From: JBFXEO01 sp050180015
Lineage (GTDB): Bacteria; Bacteroidota; Bacteroidia; Bacteroidales; Tenuifilaceae
Direction: 5' to 3'
DNA: 15,915 nucleotides
NCBI GenBank assembly: GCA_050180015.1
Contig: JBFXEO010000042.1
Coordinates: 1 to 15,915 of the forward strand
Both the position numbers and the translations under genes were made by a program. Shown one piece after another: positions 14,482-15,915 of this stretch (within the stretch, counting starts at the first letter, position 1; every line of letters starts with the position of its first letter). The notes under the pieces were generated by a model, which had not been told where the DNA came from, did not search any database, and saw only the letters and a program-made list of their open reading frames with translations.

Positions 14482-14530
14482 CCAAAAACCGCTTAAACCT
14501 TTTTGGGGTATTTACAGAAAAAACTGTAAA
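14482..14530. promoter_or_regulatory. Tandem dyads upstream of the GNAT-deacetylase gene
   Basis: CCAAAAA (14482-14488) pairs with TTTTTGG (14500-14506), and TTTACAG (14511-14517) pairs with CTGTAAA (14524-14530) across six A residues. They lie 80-130 bases upstream of the start at 14402 and downstream of gldB. The second dyad has the form of a 20-bp operator; either could also be a weak gldB terminator. Confidence 0.35.
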
Positions 14531-14667
14531 GAACTCAGAAGCCAGAAAAAACACCAATGGCGCGATAATCTGAAACTCCCCGCTTATTTTTAACTCCTTG
14601 TGGCTTCATCAGCAAACAAAATATTCTGAAAAATTTGAGCAATCCTTACCCAAACGAAGATAAACAT

Positions 14668-15675
14668 TTAGGGCTTATACCTAGCCATACCTAAAATTTT
14701 TTGGTAATCGCCAATACCCATTAAATCGCTTAAACTTATCGTATCATTGCGCTCCATGAACGATTCTATAATCCGGTAGCCAACCCAAACAGCAGCCCTC
14801 CCGGGGCTTTCCTGGGGAAAGCCGGAGGTAAACGGCGCATCGTTGATGAATTTATTTATATCGAACGAGTTTGTGGTAAAAAGTGATTTATTCTCAATAA
14901 GATGTGTCCACATATCTTTCTCATTCTTTTTGCACCAGCTTAGCTGTTCCTGTGTAAAGCCATGAATTAAGGTTTCGGGCTCATCGGGTAGTAAGTGCCT
15001 GGTAATATAAACCAGCTCGCCCTCGTAAATCATGTTGGACAAAAGGTTGTTGATGGAATCGTTGAAGGGGAACTCCCCGTAAAGCCAAGCTTTTACAACA
15101 TCGGACGGAATTTTTTGAGGGGTCATTTTACCCGTCATGTAGCGGGGTATCCCCAGCATGGCATACTGGGGCGTATCGCTGCCGAGGTACCTATCCAGCC
15201 CAATAGCAACCAGGCTATCGCCAACTGCTACGGACAGGTTGTACCCCGATACAAATGAATAAACTTTTGGTACTGTTTTCCCGGGAAAATGGTATCGGTA
15301 ACGCCTGAAAGCATCGGTAATACTTTGATTTAAGCTGACAAGGTTGGGAAATACCAGCTGAGCCCTATGGTAGGCATTGTTTACCATAGTATCGGTAAGG
15401 AATCTTGCCAAATATGTGTAATACTGAGGTTCTGTAGAACGTCCGACCCTTATAATCCCCTCAAAAAAAAGATCGGCAAAATTACCGTACTCTCCTTCTA
15501 GGGCAGGAACCTCCGCGGCAATGCTGTCGGGGTTAACTGCAAACAAATCCTGATCGAATCGCTGAACTGTAACAGATACATCTATTTTGTCGGTATCGAC
15601 ATCGTCCAACCTGTTATGATTACAGGACAATAACACTATACCCAAAAACAGGGCAACAAAAAAACGTTTTACCAT
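14668..15675 (-). CDS. gldB: Gliding motility lipoprotein GldB
   Basis: 335 aa from the ATG at 15675. The frame stays open upstream to 15846, but the start at 15675 gives a textbook lipoprotein signal (MVKRFFVALFLGIVLL followed by S17-C18), which decides the start. The body matches GldB as I recall it: VQRFDQDLFAVNPD (near 37-50), YGNFADLFFEGIIRVG, FPNLVSLNQSITDAFRRYRYHFPGK, the YLG...MLGIPRYM region, and a C-terminal ESPGRAAVWVGYRIIESFM. GldB is a lipoprotein needed for gliding in Flavobacterium johnsoniae, where gliding depends on the T9SS; its molecular role is not established. It occurs in many Bacteroidota that are not seen to glide. Its presence is consistent with the T9SS-tailed protein at 2148-2912. 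No clear TAnnTTTG box was found, only the one-mismatch TATCTTTA upstream. Confidence 0.92.
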   Translation of the reverse strand: MVKRFFVALFLGIVLLSCNHNRLDDVDTDKIDVSVTVQRFDQDLFAVNPDSIAAEVPALEGEYGNFADLFFEGIIRVGRSTEPQYYTYLARFLTDTMVNNAYHRAQLVFPNLVSLNQSITDAFRRYRYHFPGKTVPKVYSFVSGYNLSVAVGDSLVAIGLDRYLGSDTPQYAMLGIPRYMTGKMTPQKIPSDVVKAWLYGEFPFNDSINNLLSNMIYEGELVYITRHLLPDEPETLIHGFTQEQLSWCKKNEKDMWTHLIENKSLFTTNSFDINKFINDAPFTSGFPQESPGRAAVWVGYRIIESFMERNDTISLSDLMGIGDYQKILGMARYKP

Positions 15676-15915
15676 ACTCCGTTGAATCAAATACGGGTAA
15701 AGATAAGGAAAGTTGGGGTAAATAATCTTATTTTTCGCTTCTTTGTAAATACCACCACAGGAAAGTTTAAACAACATCTTACTTCCAATTTTTGTTAACA
15801 ACCTGTTGGTAAGCAAAAAAAAAATGTGGAAAAACAGCCCCGGCATCTTAGGGGAAATCCAGCTGTGGGTTTGTTCCTTTGCTTCCTAACTTTCATAAAA
15901 TGGCTGAAAAACGGA

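Noticed and set aside
14403..14667. Search for a small RNA or small protein between gldB and the GNAT-deacetylase gene.
   Set aside because: Apart from the two dyads there is no promoter-plus-terminator pair and no credible ORF.
15676..15846. In-frame upstream extension of gldB by 57 codons.
   Set aside because: A lipoprotein signal peptide with lipobox begins exactly at the ATG at 15675; the extension is low-complexity and unlike the family.
15900..15915. ATG GCT GAA AAA CGG at the right edge, possibly the start of a plus-strand gene (MAEKR) with TAACTTTC six bases upstream.
   Set aside because: Only five codons are visible and the -7-like box misses the consensus by one base, so a gene cannot be supported.

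Overview
The window looks like a chromosomal segment of an anaerobic or facultative member of the Bacteroidota, probably order Bacteroidales or Marinilabiliales. The evidence is a gliding lipoprotein GldB, a protein with a type IX secretion (T9SS) C-terminal sorting domain, a 2-oxoacid:ferredoxin oxidoreductase alpha subunit, several TAnnTTTG promoter boxes typical of the phylum, and mostly absent Shine-Dalgarno sequences. No rRNA, tRNA, CRISPR array, insertion sequence or phage gene was seen. The order assignment is an inference from gene content.

Layout. 1-539 (minus): start of korA, cut by the left edge. 540-933: divergent control region with a near-perfect 19-bp direct repeat. 934-1452 (plus): gamma-carbonic anhydrase-like protein. 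1453-1676: dyad-rich leader that includes a perfect TTGAT-N4-ATCAA box. 1677-5527 (plus): five-gene envelope cluster of thioredoxin-fold protein, DUF2271 protein with T9SS tail, ApbE flavin transferase, DUF4266 lipoprotein and DUF3570 outer-membrane barrel. A long bidirectional hairpin at 5545-5592 closes this cluster and the convergent uvrA. 5576-9454 (minus): uvrA preceded by a membrane-anchored lytic transglycosylase. 9717-10835 (plus): porin-like barrel. A second bidirectional hairpin follows, then fhs (10882-12552, minus), a GNAT-acetyltransferase/histone-deacetylase-like fusion (12663-14402, minus) and gldB (14668-15675, minus).

The most interesting system is 1677-5527. ApbE attaches FMN covalently to exported proteins at a Thr in a D-x-x-(S/T)-G-A-T type motif. 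The DUF2271 protein encoded immediately upstream carries D85-A-V-T-G-S-T91, a close match, and also has a T9SS sorting domain. This suggests a flavoprotein that is flavinylated in the periplasm and then displayed on the cell surface, with the thioredoxin-like protein, the small Gly/Cys-tailed lipoprotein and the DUF3570 barrel as partners. The second notable item is the single polypeptide joining a GNAT acetyltransferase to an acetylpolyamine-amidohydrolase-like deacetylase with all metal and catalytic residues present. It could make and remove the same acetyl mark.

Housekeeping genes fill the rest: DNA repair (uvrA), one-carbon metabolism (fhs), peptidoglycan turnover and gliding/T9SS (gldB).
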